Below are positions 1-8,872 of a stretch of 64,000 bases of DNA, piece by piece. The stretch is taken from the NCBI GenBank assembly GCA_035341855.1, contig DAOQWA010000007.1:1-64000 (forward strand), given 5' to 3'. Below the pieces are notes generated by a model, which saw only the letters and a list, made by a program, of their open reading frames with translations, searched no databases and was not told the DNA's origin. The position numbers and the translations under genes were made by a program. The first letter of the stretch is position 1. Each line of letters starts with the position of its first letter. Source of the stretch: QQVM01 sp035341855 (lineage in GTDB: Bacteria > Bacteroidota > Bacteroidia > AKYH767-A > 2013-40CM-41-45).

Positions 1-92
1 AATGCCTGTATGCATGATGGTTTCGTAATGTCGGGCTCTGGATCTATACTCAAATGAGTATCAGGCTGCATTACTCGTTTCAGTTCAAGCAT
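1..92 (-). CDS. Possible 5' end of an unidentified gene cut by the left edge
   Basis: A minus-strand frame opens with an ATG at 90-92 and stays open for 30 codons to the window edge, with an in-frame TAA just upstream of the ATG. The peptide begins MLELKRVMQPDTH and matches no family I recognise. It may be the start of a gene lying to the left, but a frame this short can be open by chance. Confidence 0.3.
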   Translation of the reverse strand, partial: MLELKRVMQPDTHLSIDPEPDITKPSCIQA

Positions 93-339
93 AAATTAAA
101 ATGAACGCTTCGTTTCTGCTTTAAAATGCAGGTAATTTTTACCCAATTGTGAAGCACAGAAAATATGCAGACAGATATTGCAAATGAAAGAAAACGTTCA
201 ATTTTTTATGTGAAAATCCGGAATGTTATCCTCAGCAAATTTTACGGCTGAATCCTGGAGCGAGGAATTTTAATCAGTCGGAAGAATTCCTTGAAATAGA
301 GTTATTCCCTATAGAATAGTTTTTTCTGATAAATAGCAT
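93..339. other. Non-coding stretch left of lpxH
   Basis: About 250 AT-rich bases between the possible edge gene and the stop codon of lpxH. I see no convincing reading frame, RNA gene or strong hairpin here. Confidence 0.4.
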
Positions 340-1098
340 TTAATTACCGCTCTTATAATATTTGAGGTGCATCTGCTCACCATCAAATACTCCATAGCTG
401 TCATAGCGGATCCAGTCGCCAAGGTTGATATACCGGCTCTTGCCATTGATGGCTATGTCGAGTGGGAGATGACGATGACCAAAGATCAGGAAGTCATAGT
501 GTTTTTTCTCCAACAATTCCTTGCTGTGAATTACCAGCCATTCTTTCTCTTCTCCAAGAAATTTTTCATCAATGGTACCCGTTGCAATACGGCTTTTTCT
601 TGAAAAATAGTTTGCCAGCGCAATACCGAAATTCGGATGCAATCTGGCAAATAACCATTGGCATACAGGATTTGCAAAAACCCTCTTTATAAATTTATAC
701 CCATGATCACCCGGTCCCAGTCCATCGCCATGACCTATATAAAAACTTTTATTGTTATAGTTAGCTTCAATAGGAGCACGGTAAACTTTCACATTCAGCT
801 CCTTTTCAAGATAGTCGAAGATCCACATATCGTGGTTGCCGGTGAAGTAGTGGATGGGAATGCCGGAATCAGATAGTTCGGCAAGCTTCCCGAGTAAACG
901 CACATAGCCTCTTGGCGCAACCGTCTTATATTCAAACCAGAAATCAAAGACGTCTCCGAGTAAGTATAACTCTTCAGCATCGGTTTTAATGGAATCCAGC
1001 CAGCTTACGATCTTCTTTTCACGTTCAAGACTTTTTTCAGCATTCGGTACGCCGAGGTGAAAATCTGAGGCGAAGTATATTTTTTTTCCTGCTTTCAA
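340..1098 (-). CDS. lpxH: UDP-2,3-diacylglucosamine diphosphatase LpxH
   Basis: LpxH removes UMP from UDP-2,3-diacylglucosamine to give lipid X, a step of lipid A synthesis at the inner face of the cytoplasmic membrane. The 252-residue protein has the calcineurin-like metallophosphoesterase motifs in order: DFH near residue 12, GDVFD near 48, GNHD near 87, a GHGDG segment near 122 and GHRH near 208. Length fits LpxH/YbbF proteins. The apparent start is a TTG directly abutting the TAA of the upstream peptidase gene (TAATTG), so the two are probably co-transcribed and translationally coupled. lpxK, a later step of the same pathway, lies 7 kb away. The family is clear; specificity for LpxH over related phosphoesterases is inferred. 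Confidence 0.88.
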   Translation of the reverse strand: MKAGKKIYFASDFHLGVPNAEKSLEREKKIVSWLDSIKTDAEELYLLGDVFDFWFEYKTVAPRGYVRLLGKLAELSDSGIPIHYFTGNHDMWIFDYLEKELNVKVYRAPIEANYNNKSFYIGHGDGLGPGDHGYKFIKRVFANPVCQWLFARLHPNFGIALANYFSRKSRIATGTIDEKFLGEEKEWLVIHSKELLEKKHYDFLIFGHRHLPLDIAINGKSRYINLGDWIRYDSYGVFDGEQMHLKYYKSGN

Positions 1099-4000
1099 TT
1101 AGAATTTTATTTTTCTTATTTGTTCCAATGGATTTAATCGTGTCAGGCGTAATTCCCACCTGATAAGTTCTCCATAATTCCAATTCTGACCATCGACAAT
1201 ATATTCAATGTCAGATGACCAGATAACAGGAAAATAGATCACAAAAATATCCTTTATTATCGGTAATTCTACACCGGCATCATAACTGACTGCCTTTGAG
1301 GCCGGATATGCATCTTTTGCATTGTTATAGCCGGCAAGTGTGGCATAAAGTTTAAATGGAAGTTTCCCGGGAAGACTGCTGCTTAAAGTTATTGAGGCCA
1401 TCCATGTGTCGGCTTTTCGATAAAATAATGTTGGGATTCTCAATCCTCCATCTGCTGTATAAAACTGCTGTGATAAGATTCCACTTGATTCTGTTCTTCC
1501 TAAGAAAACTTCATCGAACAAATAATCGTCGGTGCCACTATATCCGCTACTTCGTAATCGTAGGTCTGTTTCAGATCTATGCGTCACATATCGTTTTAAG
1601 TATGCTGCAAAAGTCCTTATGAAGAAACCTTTTTTAGTTGAATTGTAATTTATAAAATGATTGCTTTCAATGGATGCTTTGTTGAAATCATTGTTCCCGG
1701 TCAACTGTATTTTTAATCCGGATGCTTCTAATGCATTCAAATTATTCCTTTGATATTCGACCTGAAAATAATTGGCTGATAAATTTCTATCGCTATAAAA
1801 CAAGCCTCTTTCAATCCAAACGTGACGAAGAGTAAGATAGTTTTCGACTTGCTTCCTTGGTTCTCTCTCTTTAAATTGAATTGCAAATCTATTGTCCAGT
1901 TTGGAATAATAAACCGTGCTGTTCGATTGGGAAGGATCGCTTCCTTCATTTATTCCATACGCATAATGACTATAACCACTCCTCAAAGTGATTTTTTGTA
2001 ATAGTTTATCATGAGGATAAAAATGATAGCGAAGATCCCCACCACCTGCAAGGTCTAATGTTTTGAACGCAAACAATGGCATAAATGTAAACTCAAATTT
2101 TTTCTCAGGGAAAAACACATTATGTAGCACAAGTCCTGCCATAGGGCCATTATAATAATTCCAGCCGGCAACGGGAGCATAAAACCTTTGTGTTTTAGAA
2201 CCGTCTTCCAATCCGGCAGGAAATGCTATTTGCAATTTTTCTACCCGCTTTAAAAGTCCTTTTGTGCGTATGCTGTTATTGTTCCTGTATAGTTCCGGCA
2301 TTCTTTCTTGTGCATCTATCCTGAATTCATCACATTGCTCACAGGTAATATTTATATTCTTTTTTCCTCTAAATCCTTCCGACCACACAGTGCTTTGGAT
2401 CTTCCCATTATTCAATGCACTTATTGATACAGGAGCTGCGATCCTATTTTTATTTTTTATTTCGAGCCGGAAAGAATTTCCTTCGCTATGCAATGATGTA
2501 ATTGAGTACTCGATTTTTTTAGTGCTAAAAATAAAATCGTTGAAAAACCAGTCAAGATCTTTACCGCTGGTTTGCCTGAAGGCATTGTGCATATCCTCAG
2601 GCATCGGATGCTTGAATTTCCATTCTGCATAATAGTTTTTTATACAAGCATCAAAGAGCGAATCGCCTAGATACATCATAAGATAATCAAATCCCAAAGT
2701 CATCTTATGGTAGGAGGCTTTTGGATAATTTAATCTGCTAAACTTTTCAGACGTGAGATCAGGTTGCTGGTCGCTATTATTTCTTGCCGTCATCAAATAA
2801 CTTAAATACTGACTGTCCCTATGGTTAATTTTGTTGATCTTAAAATATTTTTTCTTCTTTCCAATTTTCGTAAACACCTCTTCCTGCCGGCTTGAATCCT
2901 TGGCATGTTTGGTATACAAGTAGCGTGTCTCGTAAAAATTTGTCAATCCTTCATCCATCCATGGGTGTCTTCTTTCGTTATTTCCTATTATACCATAAAA
3001 CCAATTGTGTGCTACTTCGTGAACAACAACTTCCTCAAGTTCGAAAGGATCGCCATAATTTCCGATAGCTGTGATCATGGGATATTCCATGCCATCGCCG
3101 CTTGCCTTGGTGACATCCACTGCAGTAACACTATTGTAGGGGTAAGGCGCAATCCATTTTGAAAAGTATGTGATTGCATCATGTAAATGTTCAGGAACCT
3201 TCTTCCAATAGTTTCCTTCTGCATTCGTAAAAAATGCCCACGTAGTAATCGGCTTCTCACGACCGGGTATTTCAACCTTCCCTTTCAAAACATTCCATCT
3301 TTTGTCGGCAAACCATGCAAAGTCATGTATGTTATTTTGGGTATATCTTAATGTCTTTGTCGTTGTGGAAGAAGGAGGGAAGTCCATGTCTTCAGGGAAT
3401 TGATCTGTCTTCATTGTTAGCTTAGCTTTTTCCGAAAGCCAGTATAATTCCTTTGATCCATCTTGTAATTCACCTGTAGCACCAACAACATAATTCTCAG
3501 GAAGGGTAATGCTAACATCAAAGCTTCCAAACTCGCCATAGTATTCTCCTTTGTCGAGATAGGAAAAATAATTCCAGCCGTATTTATCATACACTGCCGG
3601 CTTAGGATACCATTGTGTAATAAAATATGCCTGTTCTAAATGCCCCAGCCTGGAAATTTTGGCAGAGGGTAGTTGTACATGAAAGGGGGTTGTCAGCCTG
3701 AGACTTGCACCCGGGGCAAGAGCTTTGTTAAGTTTTATTTTACAGATGTCGATGCTGTCCTTAAGCAATGTCCACGTCACTCGTTCTCCATCCACCTGAA
3801 AATCCAAAGAGTCTATATATCCACTGTCTTTCTTTTTAAGATTCAGCATCGTCGTAAATCCATCTAAATAAAATGACTTTGCTAATGGCGTAGTTTCATT
3901 TTTGTATGCATTAGGCCATAGGTGAATATACATTTCATTCAATTCATATGGAGAATTGTTCGTATAGACGATAGTCTGAAAGCAAGAAAGACTATGCTTT

Positions 4001-4182
4001 ATATCGTTAAGTTCGGCAGTGATAGTATAATCAACTTTTTGCTGAAAATATTCCTGGGCTTGTGACCTGGAAGCGAAACAAATAAATAAAAGCTGCAGAC
4101 AAAATTTTATAAAAAAGACCCTTGTAATAGAGGACCGGTACTGTTTAATTTGCAGTAGGAAGACCAAATTGAATAATTGCAT
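1099..4182 (-). CDS. M1 family metallopeptidase (aminopeptidase N-like), exported
   Basis: A 1027-residue zinc peptidase of the M1 (gluzincin) family. The zinc motif HEVAHNW lies near residue 388, and the second zinc-ligand helix with DEGLTNFYE follows about 20 residues later. The N-terminal half has the usual M1 beta-sheet region, with 'WYPKPAVYD' and 'GDGMEYP' segments; the latter resembles the GAMEN-type exopeptidase motif. A hydrophobic stretch ending in SRSQAQ looks like a signal peptide, so the enzyme is probably periplasmic or surface-exposed. The last 400 or so residues are beta-rich and are not part of a standard M1 core. I chose the ATG at 4182; a TTG seven codons upstream (4203) is the alternative. 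lpxH follows without a gap. Confidence 0.85.
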   Translation of the reverse strand: MQLFNLVFLLQIKQYRSSITRVFFIKFCLQLLFICFASRSQAQEYFQQKVDYTITAELNDIKHSLSCFQTIVYTNNSPYELNEMYIHLWPNAYKNETTPLAKSFYLDGFTTMLNLKKKDSGYIDSLDFQVDGERVTWTLLKDSIDICKIKLNKALAPGASLRLTTPFHVQLPSAKISRLGHLEQAYFITQWYPKPAVYDKYGWNYFSYLDKGEYYGEFGSFDVSITLPENYVVGATGELQDGSKELYWLSEKAKLTMKTDQFPEDMDFPPSSTTTKTLRYTQNNIHDFAWFADKRWNVLKGKVEIPGREKPITTWAFFTNAEGNYWKKVPEHLHDAITYFSKWIAPYPYNSVTAVDVTKASGDGMEYPMITAIGNYGDPFELEEVVVHEVAHNWFYGIIGNNERRHPWMDEGLTNFYETRYLYTKHAKDSSRQEEVFTKIGKKKKYFKINKINHRDSQYLSYLMTARNNSDQQPDLTSEKFSRLNYPKASYHKMTLGFDYLMMYLGDSLFDACIKNYYAEWKFKHPMPEDMHNAFRQTSGKDLDWFFNDFIFSTKKIEYSITSLHSEGNSFRLEIKNKNRIAAPVSISALNNGKIQSTVWSEGFRGKKNINITCEQCDEFRIDAQERMPELYRNNNSIRTKGLLKRVEKLQIAFPAGLEDGSKTQRFYAPVAGWNYYNGPMAGLVLHNVFFPEKKFEFTFMPLFAFKTLDLAGGGDLRYHFYPHDKLLQKITLRSGYSHYAYGINEGSDPSQSNSTVYYSKLDNRFAIQFKEREPRKQVENYLTLRHVWIERGLFYSDRNLSANYFQVEYQRNNLNALEASGLKIQLTGNNDFNKASIESNHFINYNSTKKGFFIRTFAAYLKRYVTHRSETDLRLRSSGYSGTDDYLFDEVFLGRTESSGILSQQFYTADGGLRIPTLFYRKADTWMASITLSSSLPGKLPFKLYATLAGYNNAKDAYPASKAVSYDAGVELPIIKDIFVIYFPVIWSSDIEYIVDGQNWNYGELIRWELRLTRLNPLEQIRKIKF

Positions 4183-4227
4183 AGTATTGCAAAATACAGG
4201 CAATTCTCAAAAGTGCAACAATGTGCA

Positions 4228-5340
4228 TCAGGAATTTATACCCAATGCTTCGCGGATTTTATTTTCAAGATCAGGGCCTCGCAATCCTTTTCCGATGATT
4301 TTTCCATCCTTATCAAGCAGCACGCTGAATGGTATTGCATCTACACCATAGGTTTTAGCAACCTGACTATTCCATTTTTTTAATTCACTGACATGATTCC
4401 AGGTGAGCCCGTCTTTTTGTATGGCAGTTTTCCAGGCATCAGCATTGTCATCAAGGGATACACCGTAAATGTCAAATCCCTTTGACTTATATTTATTGTA
4501 CATGGAAACAATAAAAGGATTATCCTTCCTGCATGGTCCGCACCAGCTTGCCCAAAAGTCTACCAAAACTATCTTTCCTTTCAGTGATGCCAGACTAACA
4601 TTTTTTCCTTCGGGTGATGGCAAATTTATTTCCGGCGCCTCTGATCCAACAGGAAGTTTGCGTAGTTCAGCTAATAGTCCCATGTAATCAATCACATATT
4701 TGTTCCCCGGATGTGCTTTGCTGAGGTTTTCGCCCAGCTTTTCCATGATGTCGAAATTTTCTCTTTGGTCAAGATATTTTGTAGCTGATAAAGCTGCGAG
4801 AGAGCCCGAGTTTTCTTCTGCAAATTTTTTGCAAAAATCTCTCATGCTACTTGAATAGTACGCCTGCAGCATATTACCGGTGGCTTCAGCTTGCTCGGGA
4901 GAGGTTGAACGTATATTCTGATAAATTTTATTCAGAGAGTCGCCAAGATTGCTTTCAAAGTGTCTCAGCTTGTGAATGAGCTTCGAATCTTCTGAGCCTG
5001 TCACAGTATATGTGGCATCCAGTTTGCCGGCATCGCCTGTGATCTCTACCTTTTCTCCACCCTTGAGAATCAGAAATACAACATTTCCCGGATCGGTACG
5101 AAAAACATAGTAGTCGAGTTCGGTTACAGGATTGGACATTTTAAATTCACCTTTCTCATTGGTCTTTGTAGAGTCAATAGTTTTCTCCCCTTGCTCTGAA
5201 ATAGATTGAAGATAAACCATGATCTGATCTGCATTCGTCAAAGTTCCACTGATTGCTCCCTTTGAGTCGTCTTTTTTATTGTCGCAAGAACTAAGCTGAA
5301 ACAAAACTGCAAGTGAAAGGAGAATTCGGAATAATTTCAT
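4228..5340 (-). CDS. TlpA-like thiol-disulfide oxidoreductase lipoprotein with DUF4369 domain
   Basis: A 370-residue exported lipoprotein. The signal ends in a lipobox around LFQLSSC (Cys near residue 19), followed by an acidic/Lys linker. Residues about 30-130 resemble DUF4369, a beta domain common at the N terminus of Bacteroidota TlpA proteins. The C-terminal 140 residues form a thioredoxin fold with active site WCGPC near residue 264 and a cis-Pro segment at 'AIPFSV'. Such proteins reduce or rearrange disulfides of exported proteins on the periplasmic side. It lies 45 bp upstream of the M1 peptidase on the same strand, so they may share a transcript. Its physiological partner cannot be told from the sequence. 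Confidence 0.9.
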   Translation of the reverse strand: MKLFRILLSLAVLFQLSSCDNKKDDSKGAISGTLTNADQIMVYLQSISEQGEKTIDSTKTNEKGEFKMSNPVTELDYYVFRTDPGNVVFLILKGGEKVEITGDAGKLDATYTVTGSEDSKLIHKLRHFESNLGDSLNKIYQNIRSTSPEQAEATGNMLQAYYSSSMRDFCKKFAEENSGSLAALSATKYLDQRENFDIMEKLGENLSKAHPGNKYVIDYMGLLAELRKLPVGSEAPEINLPSPEGKNVSLASLKGKIVLVDFWASWCGPCRKDNPFIVSMYNKYKSKGFDIYGVSLDDNADAWKTAIQKDGLTWNHVSELKKWNSQVAKTYGVDAIPFSVLLDKDGKIIGKGLRGPDLENKIREALGINS

Positions 5341-5387
5341 TGTTGAATATTGGTGTATAGATTAATATTGTTGTGTTGATCATTATG

Positions 5388-6785
5388 TCAATGTTGAATC
5401 TGAATTTTTTGCGAAATAACCTTGCTGTCAGTTTGAACTCGTAGTATATAAAAACCTGCAGGATAATTTTGCGTTGAAAGGCGCAAATCAACACTTGTCA
5501 TATTATTCTGAGCAATTTCTCCGATCACCCTTCCACCAAGATCTATGAGTTCAATTTTGTTGATTTTATTGTCTGTAAGAGTGTTTTTAATTCTGATCTC
5601 GTTATCGGCAGGATTTGGATAAGCACTAAAATTTCCTGCAGCTGCTGATTTGTCAATTCCTGTGAGTTGCGATACATCGAGAACGAAAAGTCCAAGTTGC
5701 ATATCGCTTGCAAGTAATATCCCGCTAGGTAAATCAGTATAAACAGACCAGCAACCCTGATAAGCAGTTCCGGGATAAGTTCCCGGAGGGTTTTGTGGAT
5801 GCGTGTCAAAATATCCTGTCTTCACCGGTGCAGATGGTACACTAATGTCATAAGCGTATACACCATCCTGATAATATGCAATGAATAATTGATCATCGAT
5901 AACATAGGGGTTGTGCGCTGTTGCTCCCGGGTTTGAATAAAATGTATCCACCACAGTTGGGCTTAAAAGATCAGTCACATCCACAACTTTAACGGCCATA
6001 CCATCCGGAACTTCATCGCACATGTATAGCATAGTATGGTCACGAGACAGAAATGAGCTGTGGTTATAGCCTTGATCAGGGTAAGTTGTCAGCGATCCTA
6101 ATTGTTGAAACTGATTTGAAGATTCATTATAATGATAAATGTATAAGCCATCATAACCACATGAAGCATATACCGTATCATTCACTACAAACATATCGTG
6201 CACCTGGTTGATGGCAGGGTAGTCCTGATCCAGTCTTCTCATCAATACCGGGTTCTCAGGATCACTTAGTGAATACACACTCATCGAAGAATAGGGTGAG
6301 CCGGGTTTACTTACGCTTGCTACGTACATCCTGTCTCCGTCGATATAAAGCGTATGTCCGCTATCAAAAATAGTGGTGGTATCGTGTACTACATGAACAG
6401 AATCCGGAAGATAGCTGAGGTCCATGATCTGCAATGTATTGTTCCCTCCGTCGGCAATTGCATAAAGATAGTTACCATAAGTTTTGTATTCGTGCCATAT
6501 CCGGGCTGAAGATTTACCGGGAATATAATCACGCTCTACGGGAACTGTCGGATTGGTTACTTCAATGATATATGTACCGGTCGTTGAACCGATAATTCCA
6601 TACTCACGCTGAGTGATCGGATCTACCCATCCCCAGCATGACTGGTACCTTATCCCGTAAACAGGTTCCGCGACAACAGAGGAATCATTGAATTGTCCGA
6701 GCCAGGTAATATTCTGATAGTCGAATTGCGCCTTAGATGCTAAACTCATAAATAGTATAGCTGCCGAAAGGATTAGTTTTTTCAT
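5388..6785 (-). CDS. Choice-of-anchor B (LVIVD repeat) protein with T9SS sorting domain
   Basis: A 465-residue secreted protein. It starts with a signal peptide (MKKLILSAAILFMSLASKAQ), followed by a beta-propeller-like region with repeated 'vyaISDPENPV/VVDVTDLLSP'-type segments, typical of LVIVD-repeat proteins of the choice-of-anchor B family. A C-terminal T9SS type A sorting domain of about 80 residues follows, with the motifs 'YPNPADN', 'IELIDLGGRV' and 'GFYILRVQ'. It should cross the outer membrane by T9SS and be released or anchored at the surface. Function is unknown. It is on the same strand as its downstream neighbours with a 47 bp gap. Confidence 0.88.
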   Translation of the reverse strand: MKKLILSAAILFMSLASKAQFDYQNITWLGQFNDSSVVAEPVYGIRYQSCWGWVDPITQREYGIIGSTTGTYIIEVTNPTVPVERDYIPGKSSARIWHEYKTYGNYLYAIADGGNNTLQIMDLSYLPDSVHVVHDTTTIFDSGHTLYIDGDRMYVASVSKPGSPYSSMSVYSLSDPENPVLMRRLDQDYPAINQVHDMFVVNDTVYASCGYDGLYIYHYNESSNQFQQLGSLTTYPDQGYNHSSFLSRDHTMLYMCDEVPDGMAVKVVDVTDLLSPTVVDTFYSNPGATAHNPYVIDDQLFIAYYQDGVYAYDISVPSAPVKTGYFDTHPQNPPGTYPGTAYQGCWSVYTDLPSGILLASDMQLGLFVLDVSQLTGIDKSAAAGNFSAYPNPADNEIRIKNTLTDNKINKIELIDLGGRVIGEIAQNNMTSVDLRLSTQNYPAGFYILRVQTDSKVISQKIQIQH

Positions 6786-6934
6786 GATGATTTTTGGATA
6801 GTTGATAAAACAATTTTATTTTCAGATTGTTTTAGGTTGTTTAGCACCTTTTCTGTATTATGCTAAGTTAAGGATTTATTCCTCTGAGAGATAAATTTTA
6901 ACAAGCCTAAAATCACTGCTGTTTAAGATCTATT

Positions 6935-7747
6935 TTAGAGTGATTGGACTAATTCCTTAATAATACCTGTCATTTTCCCCTCGGCTGCAGTAGCTACTTT
7001 TAAAACTTCTTCATGACTCACTTTTTGTGCCTCATCAAAACCTCCAAGATCTGTAACAATTGAAATTGCAAAACAAGGAATGTTTGCATGTCGTCCAACG
7101 ATGACTTCCGGGACAGTTGACATACCCACAATATCTGCACCAATAGTTCGAATGTATCTGTACTCAGCCGGTGTCTCAAAGCATGGCCCTGAAACGGCTG
7201 CATAAACACCAAGGTGTGCTTTATGTCCAAGTTTATCTGCGATGGCTTTGGCCTTAGCTATCATAGTCGGGTCATAAGGTTCGCTCATATCAGGAAAGCG
7301 CGGACCGAGCTCATCATAATTTTTTCCGATCAATGGGTTTGATGGCATAAGGTTTATATGATCATTGATAATAACAATATCACCGATCTCATATGCAGGA
7401 TTCATACCTCCGCTGGCATTCGAGAGGATTAGTCCTTTTACACCCAGGGCAATCATCACGCGAATAGGGAAAGTGACTTCTTGCATCGGATAGCCTTCAT
7501 AAAAATGAAAACGTCCCTGTAGTGCCATGATCTTCTTACCGCCAAGGGTGCCGAAAATTAATTTACCGGAATGTCCTTTAACTGTTGATACGGGGAAGTT
7601 CGGAATTGCAGTGTAATCAAATGAATGTGCGATCTCAACTTCATTTACCAATCCGCCCAGGCCGCTCCCAAGAATGATAGCATAGTCAGGTTGAAAATTT
7701 GTGTTCTTCTTTAAAAAGTCTGCAGTTGTTTTAATTTTGTCTAACAT
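6935..7747 (-). CDS. punA: Purine nucleoside phosphorylase
   Basis: Phosphorolysis of purine (deoxy)ribonucleosides to the free base and (deoxy)ribose 1-phosphate, in cytoplasmic purine salvage. The 270-residue protein matches the trimeric PNP/MTAP class in length and motifs: the phosphate-binding GSGLGG near residue 27, 'GRFHFYEGY' near 79, 'SNASGGMNP' near 110, 'GPCFETPAEYR' near 187 and 'DIVGMSTVPEVIVGRH' near 205. Its start overlaps the end of lpxK by 17 bp, so it is translated from the same mRNA. The lpxK-punA coupling has no metabolic logic I can name. Confidence 0.93.
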   Translation of the reverse strand: MLDKIKTTADFLKKNTNFQPDYAIILGSGLGGLVNEVEIAHSFDYTAIPNFPVSTVKGHSGKLIFGTLGGKKIMALQGRFHFYEGYPMQEVTFPIRVMIALGVKGLILSNASGGMNPAYEIGDIVIINDHINLMPSNPLIGKNYDELGPRFPDMSEPYDPTMIAKAKAIADKLGHKAHLGVYAAVSGPCFETPAEYRYIRTIGADIVGMSTVPEVIVGRHANIPCFAISIVTDLGGFDEAQKVSHEEVLKVATAAEGKMTGIIKELVQSL

Positions 7748-8798
7748 AGTCTGTGATTAGGGTATTAAATTTTTCTTCTTCCTGATGAATTACAACTTCG
7801 ATCGGAATATAAAATATAGGTAAATGCTCTATCATCCTTGCAATCTCCGGATTTCTTAATCGCATCGCATCTTTTTCAGTTGTGACAATGATTTTACTGG
7901 CATTAGCAATGTTATCAAAAGTTTCTTGAATTTTACGAATATCCCTGACAGAAAATTCGTGGTGGTCAGGAAAGATTAAGGTTTCAAGTTTGTCGGTGTG
8001 CCGACGAAGATATTCCATGATCCCTGAAGGGTTTGCAATGCCCGTTACCATTAGAATGGTAAATCTTTTTTCAAGATAATACTTCGCACTCATCAACATG
8101 GCATTGTCATCGCCATTAACTTTAAGGAAATCGCCATAGCGATAGTAGGAGAAAAATACTTCCTGATGTGCCAGAGGTTTGATCTCTTCGATCACTCTTT
8201 TCCTTTCTATAGGTACAAGTATAGAGGGTGATTTGCTGATGATAATAATATCTGCTCTTTTCATTCCTGAAACCCATTCCCTGAGATTTCCTGCCGGAAG
8301 CAAAAAATCCTGTTTAAAGATGCTTTCGTATTCGATCAGTAAAATACTTTTTCCCGGTTTTAATTTTCTGTGTTGGAATGCATCGTCCATCAGAATAATC
8401 TCCGGAGGTGTTGGTATTCCTAGCAGATTTTCAATTGCCTCTACACGATCTTCACCTACAGAAACCAAAATATCCTTGTACTTGGTATGGTATTGCATCG
8501 GTTCATCACCGATAATGCTTGTACTTGCAGGCGTGGAGACTAACATAAATCCACTCGTTTTTCTGCCATAGCCGCGACTAAGAGTTGCAATCCTGTAATC
8601 CGATCTTAATAATCGAATGAGGTACTCAACATGTGGTGTCTTACCGGTACCTCCTGTGCTCAGGTTCCCGACAGAGATAATAGGTATCCTGAAGCTAGTC
8701 GACTTCAGAATACCTTTGTCAAAGAGAAAATTTCGCACAGCAACGACAAGGCCGTATATGAAGGAAAACGGCAATAAAAGAAGCCGTAAATTTTGCAT
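7731..8798 (-). CDS. lpxK: Tetraacyldisaccharide 4'-kinase LpxK
   Basis: LpxK phosphorylates the 4' position of the tetraacyldisaccharide 1-phosphate to give lipid IVA at the inner membrane. The 355-residue protein has an N-terminal hydrophobic membrane-associating segment (residues about 4-22), a P-loop within GNLSTGGTGKTP (residues 44-55), 'LSRGYGRKTSG' near 78 and 'DDAFQHRKL' near 139, all characteristic of the family. The start ATG lies 74 bp from the oppositely oriented Nif3-like gene, so the promoters are divergent. punA overlaps its 3' end. Confidence 0.93.
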   Translation of the reverse strand: MQNLRLLLLPFSFIYGLVVAVRNFLFDKGILKSTSFRIPIISVGNLSTGGTGKTPHVEYLIRLLRSDYRIATLSRGYGRKTSGFMLVSTPASTSIIGDEPMQYHTKYKDILVSVGEDRVEAIENLLGIPTPPEIILMDDAFQHRKLKPGKSILLIEYESIFKQDFLLPAGNLREWVSGMKRADIIIISKSPSILVPIERKRVIEEIKPLAHQEVFFSYYRYGDFLKVNGDDNAMLMSAKYYLEKRFTILMVTGIANPSGIMEYLRRHTDKLETLIFPDHHEFSVRDIRKIQETFDNIANASKIIVTTEKDAMRLRNPEIARMIEHLPIFYIPIEVVIHQEEEKFNTLITDYVRQN

Positions 8799-8872
8799 CG
8801 CGCAAATTACGAAAATTCGAGTGATTGCAATTTTTCCGTAGTATTGGGGGTAGATTAAAACTTGATTTATTC

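Noticed and set aside
46..61. Short palindrome ATACTCA-AA-TGAGTAT
   Set aside because: Seven-bp AT-rich stem with a 2-base loop, too weak to call an operator without other copies.
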